A stretch of 64,000 nt of DNA from Candidatus Skiveiella danica (GTDB lineage Bacteria; Pseudomonadota; Gammaproteobacteria; Burkholderiales; Burkholderiaceae_C). The number at the start of each line of letters is the position of its first letter. Position 1 is the stretch's first letter. Location of the stretch: positions 124,001-188,000 of the forward strand of contig JADKHE010000013.1 of the NCBI GenBank assembly GCA_016721925.1, given 5' to 3'. The translations under genes and the position numbers were made by a program. Below are positions 63,901-64,000 of this stretch, piece by piece. Under the pieces are notes generated by a model. It searched no databases. It had not been told where the DNA came from and worked only from the letters and a program-made list of their open reading frames with translations.

Positions 63901-64000
63901 ACTCAACGAAAAAACGACTACTCTTGAACCCGGACTTCTGCTGTTGCTTGGTACGGTGGCAGGTAATCACCACCATCGGACTTTGAGCATCGCACCGTAT

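Overview
The window is a GC-rich chromosomal segment that reads like a betaproteobacterium of the order Burkholderiales, most likely family Comamonadaceae. The basis is inference from content: three periplasmic Bug/TctC binding proteins, a glyA gene behind a ZTP-type riboswitch, a RibBX-type riboflavin gene, a pilV-pilW-pilX-pilY1-pilE cluster, and an AT-cored dispersed repeat of a kind I remember from that family (memory, not a search). There is no plasmid or phage backbone. The only mobile DNA is a decayed IS3-family relic at the right end.

Layout. 0-7 kb: a Bug protein cut by the window edge, a LysR regulator divergent from a membrane-anchored sulfatase, an outer-membrane MetA-like protein, a TTC38-like TPR protein and a frameshifted alpha/beta hydrolase. 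7-10.8 kb: a large secreted glycine-rich protein and an AEC transporter. 10.8-21.6 kb: the most distinctive block, a minus-strand run of nine genes (Liv-type ABC importer, Rieske oxygenase, its reductase, a Bug protein and a DUF1932 dehydrogenase). It lies behind a GntR/FCD regulator and is divergent from a single-domain MetE-like methyltransferase. Two TGTATACA-core palindromes sit between the divergent pair. I read this as a regulon for uptake and oxidative demethylation of an unknown methylated compound. 21.6-26.4 kb: a giant DUF748/AsmA-like gene preceded by a strongly structured leader or small RNA. 26.4-29.2 kb: lytic transglycosylase, ZTP riboswitch, glyA, nrdR. 29.3-36.2 kb: minor pilins, pilY1 and pilE. 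36.2-41.3 kb: ribD-ribE-ribBX-ribH-nusB and an aminotransferase, tightly packed. 41.3-47.2 kb: ybgC-tolQ-tolR-tolA facing dnaE. 47.2-56.5 kb: DUF599, DoxX and pirin with a divergent LysR, an FAD amine-oxidase-like protein, gluQRS, trmB, an ABC binding protein, a pseudouridine synthase and a dienelactone-hydrolase-like protein. 56.6-62.6 kb: alaS, gabD, tRNA-Gly(CCC), chorismate mutase and another Bug gene. 62.6-64 kb: IS3 debris.

Two sequence-level signals cut across these regions. First, a ~50-60 bp repeat occurs at least eight times; two copies are translated in frame inside the DUF748 gene, one inside gluQRS, and one provides the start codon and first residues of a secreted hydrolase. Second, single- and double-base indels interrupt many conserved genes (hydrolase, DUF748, pilY1, tolQ, tolR, tolA, dnaE, a LysR gene, gluQRS), with about ten packed between 41.9 and 47.2 kb. 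Because these hit essential genes whose protein sequence is otherwise intact, I think most are sequencing or assembly errors, not gene decay.
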